From assembly GCA_018907035.1 (NCBI GenBank), contig JACCIC010000039.1:2601001-2665000 (forward strand): a stretch of DNA of 64,000 bases, given 5' to 3'. The stretch comes from Sycobia sp. Sy_11 (Eukaryota; Arthropoda; Insecta; Hymenoptera; Epichrysomallidae). Made by a program: the position numbers and the translations under genes. The notes beneath the pieces were generated by a model that saw only the letters and a list, made by a program, of their open reading frames with translations, had not been told where the DNA came from and did no database searches. Position 1 is the first letter of the stretch. Each line of letters opens with the position of its first letter. Positions 10,735 to 22,701 of the stretch are shown here, piece by piece.

Positions 10735-12610
10735 GTGTGTAAACGTGCCAGCACACATGCATAGAACTTTAACGCGCGTTACAAAAACATTGCCCCCATA
10801 GGGGAAAAAAAATTTTAAAAACTCAGTGATATGAGGAGGGGGTAGTCGAAATTTCACAGTGACACTTTCGACGTTAAAAATATAATCGCAGTGAAATTTT
10901 GGCTGATCATAACTGGTCGCGATCTTATTGACTTTGGCATAGAACATGGAAGAACACCTTTGGGACAACATAACTCCTAACTTTCAAATGAAGGGAATGG
11001 CAGCTTAAATATGATAATTTGCTCTACTAGGTGCGAGCAACAGAACTAATAATAAATATGGCGTCCATGAGTATGCGATAACTACGCGAAGGTATAGATT
11101 ACATTCGTGAAGTTCGAAGTTCTTTAAGAATTTGTTTTACGAAATAAGTAAAGTTTATCGGAATCAATAAAAATAATGCATAACAATTCTTATAATAGAG
11201 TAAAAAGTACAAAAGATGTATGGTCGATTTTTCTTGATATTATTGAAAGGGTGATGGAGATGCTGTAAAGAAGTTCATTTTTAAAAGAAGTCTAAGAAAA
11301 AATTCCAACATTCAATTTTTTTTATAATATTGAAAGGATGAACAATGTAAAAAAACGGACTGAATGAATGAAAATTCAATTCAATAAGAAAACATTTACC
11401 GCTGACATGATAGTTAATCTTTTATTACATTACGTGTTTAATTAAACTGTAAACAAAACAATTACATCACTTTTATTATTTTTTGGGATTGTAGAATCTA
11501 GTACCACATTAATTTAGAAATAATGAATATTTTATGTATAATCACGTAATTTTTTGGCACCGTCGTACATACGCTGGATGTTATTCTTCCCAATAGTACA
11601 GAGGTTAATCTTATTGGTACTTATCTCGCAACGCCTGTTATTTGTGCTCCACCAGGCACATTTTCGATACTGAGATAAATATTCGTGGTCAATATTAAAT
11701 TTCACCGTCGCAACGCACCTGGCTATTATAATACAGTGACATTTATATATAAAGCAAATTATAGTAAATTCAGACAGCGAAACGGGGACAAAAAGTATGG
11801 GATCTTAACTGGAACAGAGGCAAAAACCATCGCCGTCGTTATAAATAGAGAAGCTGGGAAACTGCAAAGAGACGAGACATATTAATTCTCTAAACGCTTT
11901 ATTTCACTAACAGATCGAAATTTGACAAAACTTTTAGTTTCAGTAATACTAATAAAAACTATTTTTATATTCGCGATCTATTATTATTATTCGGCTCGAT
12001 CTAACAAGAATGGAAGTTGCATCGTGTTCTTTATACAGTTTTTGTAATCTCTTTCAGCTACACATAATTTTCAATGTTAATAACATACATATATATCCAT
12101 ATATTAAAAACTAATTATATAAATAAGTGCATTATAATCGACAAAATCCTGTGTATTGGCTACAAAATCTCAGAATACGCCCAGTTATATGCTCCATTTC
12201 CTTAGCTTTGTTTTCATCTACTTGGACCGCAGTTGTCCATTTGCGTTCTGAATTGAAATGCACTGCCGTTATTGTCTGTTTCGCGCTCGGACGTAACTTT
12301 TTTTTACAAGCGCACTTTTATGCGATTGTGCGACATTCGAAAATAAGTATCCCAATAATAGGACCAATCGGCTCTGCCCGACTCGCAAAGCATATTCGAG
12401 ATACGTTTAAATTAGTGTATACGTAAGAATCTAAGGGTATAGACAGTAAACTAAAGTGAGGTTATGGTACGAATTCCCGGTCCCGATACAATGGCAACAG
12501 AGATTTTGCCAAAAGTTGCCGATTTAAAAACAATTATAAGGTTTTTTAGTCATGTGAAAAGTGCCGTATTATAAAGAACGGAATCATCTTGATAAATATC
12601 GTATTTAAGA
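10735..12610. repeat. Duplicated block S1a (matches 27560-29665)
   Basis: Long near-identical stretch in direct orientation with 27560-29665, for example around GATATGAGGAGGGGGTAG (10830 / 27960) and AAATATGGCGTCCATGAG (11054 / 28211). Homology starts shortly after the B flank ends at about 10690, and stops near AAGAACGGAATCATCTTGAT (12575 / 29629). S2 has about 300 extra bases at 27650-27955. No intact coding frame; the block is of unknown nature and may contain old transposons. Confidence 0.75.
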
Positions 12611-12619
12611 ACGGCAACC

Positions 12620-13461
12620 CCTTTATTATATTCACCTTACCTTTAAATCTCTCTGTTTCCTGAAACTTAAGGGAAATAGAATTGCAATTATAGTATCACA
12701 CTGGTGTTGAAATAGAACGCGACAATTTATTAATCAAATAAGAATTTCAAAAAAAATAATGTTACTAATAGTAATCATACGGTTGGGCGCCAATCGGGTG
12801 CTTTCCCGATACGGCTCGAGAAGACTAGTTACTCTGGCTCGACCCGCTGTCAAATCGTCGCGCGCCTTGGTTCTCGGGCACGCGAATTTATACGGATGCG
12901 ATATACTGTCTTCGACGCGATTACGCGGACAGCAAGCAATGTAGGATCGCGACTTACGTCTAACGCTCAAAGATAAGACGGGAGAAAAGATGGGACTGAC
13001 CACACTATTCTTTCATCCTCACTTCGAGACGTCTCCAGGCGCTGTTTCACCAGTTGACCGGGCTATTCGAATCCGCGACGGCCCTAATCTCGAACGTACA
13101 GAAGGACCTAGCTCTCCTCCGTTTATTACGAGAGATAGCCTCGATGGTCGAGCAGTACACGGCTTTTGACTTTCGGCCATCGATCCCCGGGATCGCAAAA
13201 GTACTACGGGGTTTCTTTGGCACGGCCATCTCAATTGGTGGTCGCCCCAAAAGAGGAAGAGCTTCAAACGTTCTTCAATTTCGTTCGTTCCCACCGGTCC
13301 CGGTCGCTTCGGATGGCGCGGCTCGTGAATCTCGGATGGAACTTTTAACTAACCAATGTCAACCCACATTGTTTCCATTTCGATACGAGAGTTTACTTAC
13401 TCTAAAATTTTAGGGAGTTTCCATAAAACTGGAAACGGACGTTGTAACGCATTTAGCGCGT

Positions 13462-13465
<4 letters not shown>
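12620..13465. other. GC-richer block present only in the S1 copy
   Basis: About 800 bp, unmatched in S2, with several overlapping short frames on both strands. It includes GTTGGGCGCCAATCGGG (about 12782), reminiscent of an LTR-retrotransposon primer-binding region on the minus strand (TTGGCGCCCAAC), and a plus-frame stretch DRKSTTGFL (about 13192-13218) that could be a copia-type relic. Neither is strong enough for an element call. Confidence 0.25.

Positions 13466-13467
<2 letters not shown>

Positions 13468-13513
<46 letters not shown>
13468..13513. repeat. (TC)n microsatellite at the S1b edge
   Basis: Perfect (TC)n on the plus strand. The homologous edge in S2b (31605-31690) is (GA)n on the same strand, although the right-hand flanks match in the same orientation. 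Confidence 0.9.
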
Positions 13514-13515
<2 letters not shown>

Positions 13516-14223
13516 GTGCGTGCGCGCACGAGCGTGTCCCTGGGAAGGGATTTTTTCCGAGGCAAAATGTCTGAATTCCAAATCACGGGCACGAATCGCT
13601 GCTTTTAAGAGAATCTTAACCTTTTAAGCACTCTTTTGAAAAATGATTTTTCCACTATTACATATGGAACAAGAGCGAATGGAGTTCTTCTCGAGAATTT
13701 TCAGATTGAAACATTTCCAGCAAATTACTTTTCTTACAAACAGTTTTTTTCTCGTATTTATATTTATTTGTTTCACTTGTCTAATTAGTTTATGACACAC
13801 GTTTGTAGTTTGTATATATATATCTTTAGTTTTAGAGATGCCGCTTCATACATTTTTTTTTATTTTTTATCATTTCTCATAATATTTTTATTTAAAATTC
13901 CTTCTTTAAGGTGATATTGTTATGGTAAAAAAATCTTAAAAATTTCTTGCAAAATAAATACAAATGGAACAATTAAAATATTAAGAAGCACATTTATTAT
14001 AGAGATGTAATTAATCTAAATAAAGAAATAAAAATTATTTGATAAACGTATGTTAATGTAAGTATTAAATTCAACTTTATTCAAATTAATTATAAATCAC
14101 TACTTCATACAAGCATCTAATATATTTACAGTTGATATTAAATGATCTAAAATAACATACAATTATTTTCGAAATTGAAGAAAATTTGAAGCTTTTACAA
14201 ATCTGAAGCATTTACAAAAACTT

Positions 14224-14704
14224 ACACTAATTGTTATTTATTGAAATGAATTCAAACCACTAAAAATTTACAACTGATTTTCTTCTGATTACCTTATCGT
14301 TCGACGTCTGGAGATTAAGTGATACCACGTTCCTATGGAAGTGTTATTTCTTTTTTTTATTTGTTGCGTTGCGAAGTGATCGCCGAACTCTCTATGAAAA
14401 TCAACTTTTTCAATCGCTTCTCTGACTCCGACTCGAGAAAGTGCCTGGTCAATGTTCAGAGCACACATTTATTGCACAGAAATTTGAAATGTATTACTTT
14501 TCGAACAAATCTCTTTCGTCAAATATTTCATAATTTATGCCCGGAACGCAGGTTCGGCCAAATAATAAGTATTTAACCGTGTCCTATTTTTCTGCGTTGT
14601 TTCTTAGATCAAGGGCCAGGGACCACCCAGGAAGTAAAACTCGGTCTTGGTCGATGTTTTAACATCGCCAAACACGCTAAGGCACCCAGGCCTATAACAC
14701 TAAT
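14224..14704. mobile_element. 465-bp insertion with 8-bp target-site duplication
   Basis: The sequence ACACTAAT occurs at 14224-14231 and again at 14697-14704, while the homologous empty site in S2b has it once (about 32716). The inserted DNA is 14232-14696. An 8-bp duplication suits hAT or P-type transposons, but I see no clear terminal inverted repeats or coding frame, so the class stays open. Confidence 0.6.
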
Positions 14705-15529
14705 ACATACCTTTACACTTCTTCGTAACAATGAACAAAAACAAAAAAACAAGAAAAATCACCTTTTATTATCAAACTACAACGCACATAATTCTATACT
14801 AGCAGTGTCTATATGCTGAGCTATAAAACTTATTTTCCGACCATTCTATATAGCTTCAAAGTTAGGGGGGGGGGGTAGGAAACTTAATTAATTTCGAAGT
14901 TGGACAATGAAATAAACCGTTTTTGAAAATTTTCCATTGAGCTCTATTACATCGATAAATTTATTCCGTCAACAACGAACTCTCGACGAATATTATGAGA
15001 ATGCTGAAACGAAGATTCTAAAGCAATTTCATTTTTCCCCCTCCTTTTATTTGTTACTCCCGTCAATTATTATTACTCCTGTCAATTATATTTGTTACTC
15101 CCGAAAATTACGCTTTGCTTATCTCGATAACTGACTCTCCGTTCTTTCGTCACTCGTAAAATGGTAAATTAACTTTTATGCGCATCTGCTTAGCTAAATC
15201 TAGGACTTAATTTCGATTTCAGAATTGAAAAAATCTATTAAAATAACGGATTTTCGCCTACTATGGATATCCAGATATATATAGATATAGATATTCCTCT
15301 ACAACGACTATAATTTTTTATATCTTTTCATTGTAGCTCCGTACTATAGATCGGAATTAAGATACCTTGAAGTTTTTCGAACAATAAACTATCTTATATG
15401 TCAGAATTCATTTAAAAGACAAAAAAAAAACTGTACACATAGTTGTGGTTTGTCGTGGATGTATCGATCGGATATGTCCGTATGATTATTATATAAAGGT
15501 GCGAAAATGACCGATGTACTTTATATTTC

Positions 15530-15533
<4 letters not shown>

Positions 15534-15586
<53 letters not shown>
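15534..15586. repeat. (TA)n microsatellite
   Basis: About 53 bp of perfect TA inside the shared S block. The homologous position holds only about 12 bp at 21008-21020 and about 50 bp at 33590-33639. Confidence 0.9.
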
Positions 15587-15587
<1 letters not shown>

Positions 15588-15592
<5 letters not shown>

Positions 15593-15690
15593 ATATATTT
15601 AAGAGATATGTTGATGATATCTTTACAATTATTCCGGAAGTTTTAGTGAATCAAATGGCGGATGTTTTTAATTCTGTGCAGGGCATAATT
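15588..15690 (+). mobile_element. Penelope-like element reverse-transcriptase fragment
   Basis: One open plus-strand frame reads FKRYVDDIFTIIPEVLVNQM and continues ADVFNSVQG. RYVDD followed by a hydrophobic stretch is the RT catalytic box in the form usual for Penelope-like elements of insects. Only about 35 residues survive, bounded by a (TA)n run on one side and unrelated sequence on the other. A shorter copy at 21023-21075 stops within the same motif region. Confidence 0.6.
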
Positions 15691-15789
15691 AAAAGAAAAT
15701 GAAAAGAAAACAAATCGAGTCGCACACAAGTAGAGATAAAATAATTGATATCATAAACATAGATGTAAAAACCCTCGTAGAAAATAGGA

Positions 15790-15970
15790 AAAGATTTCTA
15801 CCAGGGCAGGCTTTATATAAAAGATCACAGAGATATTTTCTAGATTGCAAGAGCGCGCGCGAGAGACAGCGAGCGTATAGTAAAAATAACACGAAATAAA
15901 ATTTTTAAATGCAAGAAATGTAAGAGAATAAGTGTTGAAATATAATGGTAAAAGTGCTGACGCGCAAATG
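15790..15970 (+). repeat. LINE 3'-end repeat, copy 2
   Basis: Matches 6660-6800 (AAAAGATCACAGAGATATTT, GAGCGCGCGCGAGAGACAGC, TGTTGAAATATAAT). It lies between the Penelope scrap and the 3' flank of gene C, and is absent from the corresponding place before gene D. Confidence 0.55.
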
Positions 15971-16287
15971 AATGAATGAATCTTTGTAATGTATGGCAAT
16001 TTTCTACAATCACATTTTTCAATCAATGACCATAATTTACGATTGTAAACGTTATTATAGGAAATTCATCTATAACGATCAATTAATTAAAGCAAAGCAA
16101 ATGTATATTTTATTATAGTGGTATATTATATAGGTATACAGAAACATAAAAAGCATAACGAATACAATACTTATATGAACATAAAATGATAAAGCTACAG
16201 TCATTTACATCCAAATCTACAATATTAAAAACTTCTTTTTGCAGAAATTACATCATAAAACAGAAATTATTTCTTAATTACTCTTCT

Positions 16288-18614
16288 TTATCTCACTGCA
16301 TCATACAGTCGATCACCTATCACATTACCCGTTGGCCCATAATTGCACACAAGGAATACCTGTGGAAGAGTCTCAGTCTCTTGTTCAAATCTTATTGCTC
16401 CGCATCCTAATTTGGTAGTATTTTTCCAAACTATTTGAGCATAATGAAATGTGTCGAGTACAAACATGTCCAGGCTGAATGGGAACAAAGAAGTCGGGTT
16501 AACAATTTCAATTTGAGATAAACTAATGGATTAAAACGATTATATATTACTTGCAATTGTCCACGTCATTTTGGTTAAATAGCTTAACCTCATTGTACCA
16601 GAACTTAATAAGTCGTTCAAAATTACGCAATTCCATTGCCTCAGTCATTTGTTCGTTGTAATATTTGTAAAGAAAATTTTGTCCGACTATATATTCATCT
16701 AAAATTTCATAGAATATATACTTTTATAAAATATGTATTGTTTTCTGGAAGAATGTATATGAAGAAAACAAGGAGTTTTTGATTTTTTATATTAATTTTA
16801 ATTATATCAACAGGTTAATGCACTCGTAATTATAGTAATACTGGTTATAATAATTACTCATTGCAAGTAATAATCAATTATAATTTGCCTGAATTACGAG
16901 ATTTGTTCAAAGAGTATTTGTAATATTTAAACTTCACGAGTGTGGAGAATCCGATTGTCAAATTTGTTTTATTTTCTTGGTATATATGCCTCTAAAATAA
17001 AATGAGATTTTTAGCATTTCTAGTCATTGCAATAACACGATAATGCACCTGCTCAGACTTTATTGCTCCTTTGTGAATTTGTTCCCAAAAACTAAGCTCT
17101 ACGGATGCCCGAGCCTTAGCTTTGACACACACGAGAACAAAATCAAGCAACCCTGAAAAGGCTTTCGCTTCGACTAGCTCAACGGTCGAGGTTGAGAATT
17201 TTATCTCAATTACGTCGCATGTCTGCCGGTTATTTTGATGGTTTTCTATGACTGAAAGAAATTCTTACGAATATACCTAGAAATGTATCTAAAACTTAGA
17301 AAATAATTGAAACTCTATATTTGCACAGAAATAAAATGTAGCTGAACCGAATTAATAGCTCGTTATGGATGCACTTCGTACACAAGATTTATATTCATCC
17401 ATATAAAATCGCACTAGATTTATCTCAATTTTATTAACGCCCGTGCGAATTCGATTCAGCAAACAGCCAATTGAAATTTCTTAAACTGCTATTTACTTTA
17501 AGGAGACGATCTTAAAACACAAGTTATTATTCAGATTCTCACCAGTATTTCGGCAGATGTCCTCTCGAAAGTTGCACTGGTCGGACCATCTTTGAGCAAA
17601 GCTTGCAAGCTCATCGTCCCATTCCTATTGGTGATATAACGGTCTATTAAACTAATTGCATTGCAATGGTACAATAGGTTAAAAACTCAAAGCAATGCGA
17701 AATATGTCAAATTGTTAGAAATCGCACGGCGCTTCGGGAATATTAACGCAGTATAGAGGGAAGAATTGAAAAACATTATTACAAATAAAATGATATCTAG
17801 GAATTCGACCAAAAAACTTTAATGTGAATATTGTCTCTCTCTCTCTCTCTCTCGACACATTACAATTCTGAATTTTTCATTTGATACTTCATTAAAATAA
17901 ATTGTACATCGACCCTGGCCTAGATATTGAGTCGAATATTTATTCGTATTTATTCCCGCATTAACTTTGGAAGCAGTTGTATTGCGCAGAATTGGATGAA
18001 AAAAAAATGAAACGAAAAGAACCGCTGACGCAGCTGAATTATTTAAATAACAGTATGAGCATGTTGCGATCGCGCACTTACGAGCGGCAGGTCCCCGTGA
18101 ACGGCGGCAGGCTGTGGTCCATGAGTTCCGCGGGTCTCCAATCCGCGGTAGACGTGACTCCTCAGGTCATTGTGGACTTGGAGGATCTTCGCCTTCTCGT
18201 TGTCGGTCAGGCCCGAGCGGATGACTCTGTTGCAGCGTTCTGACGGCGTGGATTCCTGCGCGCGCGCACGCATAGAGGGGGTTGGGGCAAAGAGAAAAAC
18301 AAACTTTTAACGTGTTGAGAATTTATCTTTTACCGGACAGAAACGTTCGCAAACTAAATTTTTGGCGAGTGTTTAGTTCGCGTTCAATAAGCGCGATGTC
18401 TCGTATTTGGGCAAATGATGTTAAATTGCGGCGAACTTACGTCATAAAGGCACATCGTATGCATGCCAATCGAGCATCGGCTTATTTGACAATATCTATT
18501 GGTATTATTGGCGACGACATTGTTAGTAACATTGTTACTGGAATTTTCCAAAACGTAGGAACGTACGATGGTAAATGCCAATACCAGGAGCGGAAAAATT
18601 ATTTTTACATCCAT
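16288..18614 (-). CDS. CAP gene C: venom allergen 3 / antigen 5-like secreted protein, 5 exons
   Basis: Coding exons on the minus strand are 18614-18441, 18255-18082, 17624-17543, 16698-16551 and 16474-16288. The lengths are the same as in B (174, 174, 82, 148 and 187 nt), giving 254 residues plus stop. Introns are 185, 457, 844 and 76 bp. The protein is nearly identical to B and keeps the same signal peptide, the cysteine pattern [24 protein letters not shown] (W-S where B has W-A), [21 protein letters not shown] and VCNYGPTGN. The mature part has nine cysteines, an odd number. Relative to B, intron 1 carries about 70 extra bases near 18305-18395, and intron 3 carries a segment at about 16793-17365 that D shares in large part. 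The 5' flank, including the promoter, matches B and D. No disabling change was seen. The exact function of the family is unsettled. Confidence 0.93.
16793..17365. repeat. Extra segment in intron 3 of gene C (shared with D)
   Basis: Absent from gene B's intron 3, where the flanking DNA is contiguous. Most of it recurs in D at about 21775-22275. It contains a partly palindromic AT-rich start (GTAATTATAGTAATACTGG.. with ..ATAATAATTAC) and a GC-richer part (CTTCGACTAGCTCAACGG). Either an insertion in the C/D ancestor or a deletion in B. Confidence 0.6.
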
Positions 18615-19079
18615 GGCGTCAAATCTAACGTCAAGCGTTCTCTTTCAATCTTGGATAAATAATAAAGTTAATAAATAATAATGTGTTTAATCAATTATCC
18701 TAACTTAATGTTCTCAAATAATTTGGGAGTATTAATCGTCAATTTTACAACTGTAAAATAGCTTACGTTTGCAGGGTAAATTTGTAATTTGGTGCCGTTC
18801 ACAATATTATAGAACGTATACTATATTTATCGATACATTTTTACAATACAATTTTTTTTTAAATTTACGATTTATTGTCAAAATAATTTCTCGTAAAAAA
18901 AGATTGTTCCAAAAATATAGATCCAATTTAAGAATCCGATTGTTTTGATGGACTTTTTGGTCGACTTTTTGATTGATTTTTTGGTCCATTATCATCCAGA
19001 TAAAATTGAGTAATATGATAGAAACATATCGGTACAATATATACGAACGGAATGAAGCATAATAAATTATAATACTTAC

Positions 19080-19144
19080 TTAACAACAGCTCTGGTTTCT
19101 CAATTTTACAAGGTACTGTTCAAAGGTATTCTTATATATTTATA
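19080..19144 (-). promoter_or_regulatory. Promoter and noncoding exon 0 of CAP gene C
   Basis: TATAAATA at 19144-19137 on the minus strand is followed 27 bp down by ACAGT (presumed +1 at 19117). A 38-nt noncoding exon ends at the GTAAGTATT donor just below 19080. One base is deleted between initiator and donor relative to B, while the TATA-to-initiator distance is unchanged. Confidence 0.6.
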
Positions 19145-20060
19145 GTTTAGATGTATGCTTAATGAAGTGTATTAAATTATTTATACAGATTAGATAACGT
19201 GGAATATTTGTTTTTTTCAAGAACTTATACAGCTGTACGAATTTCGTTGCGTAGAGCTCCTAAAAAGCGTTAATTTCTTTCAGAAACTACAAAGTCGAAT
19301 GTGACTTGGCATGAAATTTCGGCAATGATGGTTTTTTGGTCACAATAGAATAATTTTTACGCTTCAGTAATGAAAGACGATTATTTCGGCAGCTCCCTGT
19401 CCCTATAATAATCAAAAGTTACTAAAGGTTAGACTGCAAATAATTTTGAGTCAAATTTCATTACCATAATATCGCAGTTTTCATTTTTTTTTGTTATTGG
19501 TATTGTTGCTACGATGCTTATGATCACTTGATACTACAAATTTTACCCAGCTTATACTGGCATTCTTTATAAAGTTGTAGATTTTTACGTTCCTTGGAGC
19601 TTCTAAAACATCGTTACAAGATTAATAAATGGATGAAATATGCAATTAAAAGCTCATGTATTTCTAATAAACAATTTGAAACCTTTTCTAGACTATGTAT
19701 AGCTCGGTTAAATTTTCAATTACTTGCGGATCCCTATAGAAGTTTCAAAATGTTCCAGTATGTTTGAAATTTTTATTTTAAATTGTATGTATGCCAAAAC
19801 TCGATTTCTTTTACATTTTCATGCAAATTTCGTCTTATCTTTCGACGATCTAAAAAAAACATACGATAGAAATATTTGGGTTTTTACATTTTAAAAGTTT
19901 CAACGAGATTCCCGATCTCTCCCTCTTGGATACTTATAATTAAATTACCAAAGTAACGAACATCAAGTACTGAGCATACACTTATATAGCCTGCTCGAAA
20001 ATGAAAAACAGTATTTTCTTCCTCCCCTCCTCTCTCTGTCTGTTTCTGTATATATACATA

Positions 20061-20278
20061 CGAAGGCAGTTCCATAAGTACCCGTGTTAGAAATGAAGAC
20101 ACCATTTTTTCAAAAAATTTTTTTTATTTTTCAACATAGTCCCCTTTTAGAAAGATACACTTCTCCCAATGTTCTGGCCATTTTTTAACCCCTCCAAATA
20201 AACGGATTTTTCGAACTCTCCAAAATAAGCCTCTGCTCGGCGATGACTTCCTCGTTTGAACAAATTTTTTGTCCCGCG
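20061..20278 (-). mobile_element. Truncated mariner (C copy)
   Basis: Begins with the terminal repeat CGAAGGCAGTTCCATAAGTA and continues like the D copy through the transposase 3' end (GCCTCTGCTCGGCGATGACT). It stops near GTCCCGCG at 20278, where a short filler leads into a G-run and the S-block sequence. Confidence 0.8.
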
Positions 20279-20287
20279 TGTTAGTTA

Positions 20288-20689
20288 ATTGGCGGGGGGG
20301 GGTAGGTAGGAAACTTAATTAATTTCGAAGTTGGACAATAAAATAAACCGTTTTCGAAAATTTTCCATTGAGCTCTATTACATCGATAAATTTATTCTGT
20401 CACAAACGAAATCTCAACCGAACATTATGAGAATGCTGAAACGAAGATTCTAAAGCAATTTCATTTTTCCACCTCCTTTTATCCCGTCAATTATATTTGT
20501 TTCTCGCAAAAATTACGCTTTGCTTATGTCGATAACTGACTCTTCGTTCTTTCGTCACTCGTAAAATGATAAATTAACTTTTATGCGCACCTGCTTAGCT
20601 AAATCTAGGATTTAATTCCGATTTCCGAATTGAAATAACAGATTTTCGTCTACTATGGATAAGCAGTCGAAGATGACCGATGTACTTTA

Positions 20690-20736
<47 letters not shown>

Positions 20737-21075
20737 TATGGATAGCCAGATATATATAGATATAGGTATTCCTAGACAACGACTATAATTTTTTATATCT
20801 TCCCATTGTAGCTCGGTAGTATAGATCGGAATTAAGATACCCTGAAGTTTTTCGAACAATAAACTATCTTATATGTCAGAATTCATTTAAAAGACAAAAA
20901 AAAACTGTACACATAGTTGTGGTTTGTCGTGGATGTATCGATCGGATATGTCCGTATGATTATTATATAAAGGTGCGAAAATGACGGATGTACTTTATAT
21001 TTCACTTTATATATATATATAAAAGATAATATATTTAAGAGATATGTTGATGATATCTTTACAATTATTCCAGAA
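20288..21075. repeat. Third, shorter copy of the S block between C and D
   Basis: Starts with the G-run and GTAGGTAGGAAACTTAATTA, then follows 14862-15640 and 32870-33600 closely (AACTGACTCT.CGTTCTTTCG, TTAAAAGACAAAAAAAAACT). It ends in the Penelope scrap at ATTCCAGAAG (21066-21075), which runs straight into gene D's 3' flank (CAAAGAAAATGGATATTTTA). Confidence 0.75.
20696..20735. repeat. (TA)n microsatellite
   Basis: About 40 bp of perfect TA. The DNA just before it (AAGATGACCGATGTACTTTA) duplicates the sequence that precedes the next TA run at about 21000, a small local duplication. Confidence 0.85.
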
Positions 21076-21271
21076 GCAAAGAAAATGGATATTTTATTAT
21101 AGTGGTATATTATATAGGTATATAGAAACATAAAAAGCATAACGAATACAATACTTATATGAACATAAAATGATAAAGCTACAGTCATTTACATCCAAAT
21201 CTACAATATTAAAAACTTCTTTTTGCAGAAATTACATCATAAAACAGAAATTATTTCTTAATTACTCTTCT

Positions 21272-22628
21272 TTATCTCACTGCATCATACAGTCGATCAC
21301 CTATCACATTACCCGTTGGCCCATAATTGCACACAAGGAATACCTGTGGAAGAGTCTCAGTCTCTTGTTGAAATCTTATTGCTCCGCATCCTAATTTGGT
21401 AGTATTTTTCCAAACTATTTGAGCATAATGAAATGTGTCGATTACAAACATGTCCAGGCTGAATGGGAACAAGGAAGTCCGGTTAACAATTTTAATTTGA
21501 GATAAACTAATGGATTAAAGCGATTATATATTACTTGCAACTGTCCACGTCATTTTGGTTAAATAGCTTAACCTCATTGTACCAGAACTTAATAAGTCGT
21601 TCAAAATTACGCAATTCAATTGGCTCAGTCCTTGGCTCGTCGTAATATTTGTAAATAAAATTTTGTCCGACTATATATTCATCTAAAATTTCATAGAATA
21701 TACACTTTTATAAAATATGTATTGTTTTCTGGAAGAATGTATATGAACTAAGCGATGAGTATTTGATTTATTATATTAATTTTAATTATGTCAACAGGTT
21801 AAAGCAGTTGTAATTATAGTAATACTGGTTATAATAATTACTGATTACAAGTAATAATCAGTTATAATTTGCCTGAATTATGAGATTTTTTCAAAGAGTT
21901 TTCGTAATATTTAAACTTGTGTGGAGAATCCGATTGTCAAATTTGTTTTATTTTCTTGGTATATATGCCTCTAAAATAAAATGAGATTTTTAGCATTTCT
22001 AGTCATTGCAATAACACGATAATGCACCTGCTCATACTTTATTGCTTCTTTTTGAATTTTTTTCCAAAAACTCAGCTCTAGGAATGCCCCGAGCCTTAGC
22101 TTTGACACACACGAGAACAAAATCAAGCAACCCTGAAAAGGCTTTCGTTTCGACTAGCTCAACGGTCGAGGTTGAGAATTTTTTCTCAATTACGTCGCAT
22201 CTCTGCTGGTTATTTTGATTGTTTTCTATTATTTAAAAGAATTATTACGTATATACCTATAAATGTCATTACGTATATATCTAAACTGCCATTTACTTTA
22301 AGGAGACGATCTTAAAACACAAGTTATTATTCAGATTCTCACCAGTATTTCGACAGATGTCCTCTCGAAAGTTGCACTGGTCGGACCATCTTTGAGCAAA
22401 GCTTGCAAGCTCATCGTCCCATTCCTATTGGTGATATAACGGTCTATTAAACTAATTGCATTGCAATGGTACAATAGGTTAAAAACTCAAAGCAATGCGA
22501 AATATGTCAAATTGTTAGAAATCGCACGGCGCTTCGGGAATATTAACACAGTATAGAGGGAAGAATTGAAAAACATTATTACAAATAAAATGATATCTAG
22601 GAATTCGACAGAAAAAACTCTAATGTGA

Positions 22629-22701
<73 letters not shown>

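Larger units (their letters stand above)
13514..15600. repeat. Duplicated block S1b (matches 31690-33640)
   Basis: Direct-orientation match to 31690-33640, including GTCCCTGGGAAGGGATTTTT (about 13535 / 31707) and the region from about 14700 (ACACTAATAC.TACCTTTACAC) to the terminal (TA)n. The part from about 14862 on also recurs at 20288-21075. Two indels separate the copies: a 465-bp insertion here at 14232-14696 and a 158-bp MITE in S2b. Confidence 0.75.
18660..20278. repeat. 5' flank of gene C, duplicated 5' of gene D
   Basis: Near-identical in direct orientation to 23440-25015. It includes the promoter, the stretch TGGTTTTTTGGTCACAATAG (about 19329 / 24072), and ends in a truncated mariner. 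Gene B shares only the first part, up to about 10690 (corresponding to about 19325). Confidence 0.8.

Noticed and set aside
13054..13413. Overlapping 60-119-codon frames in the S1-specific block as a host gene or copia relic
   Set aside because: Frames overlap on both strands with no consistent domain; the DRKSTTGFL match is too short.
16186..16410. Plus-strand frame of 74 codons opposite exon 5 of gene C (same at 21170-21394)
   Set aside because: Antisense shadow of the coding exon and its 3' UTR.
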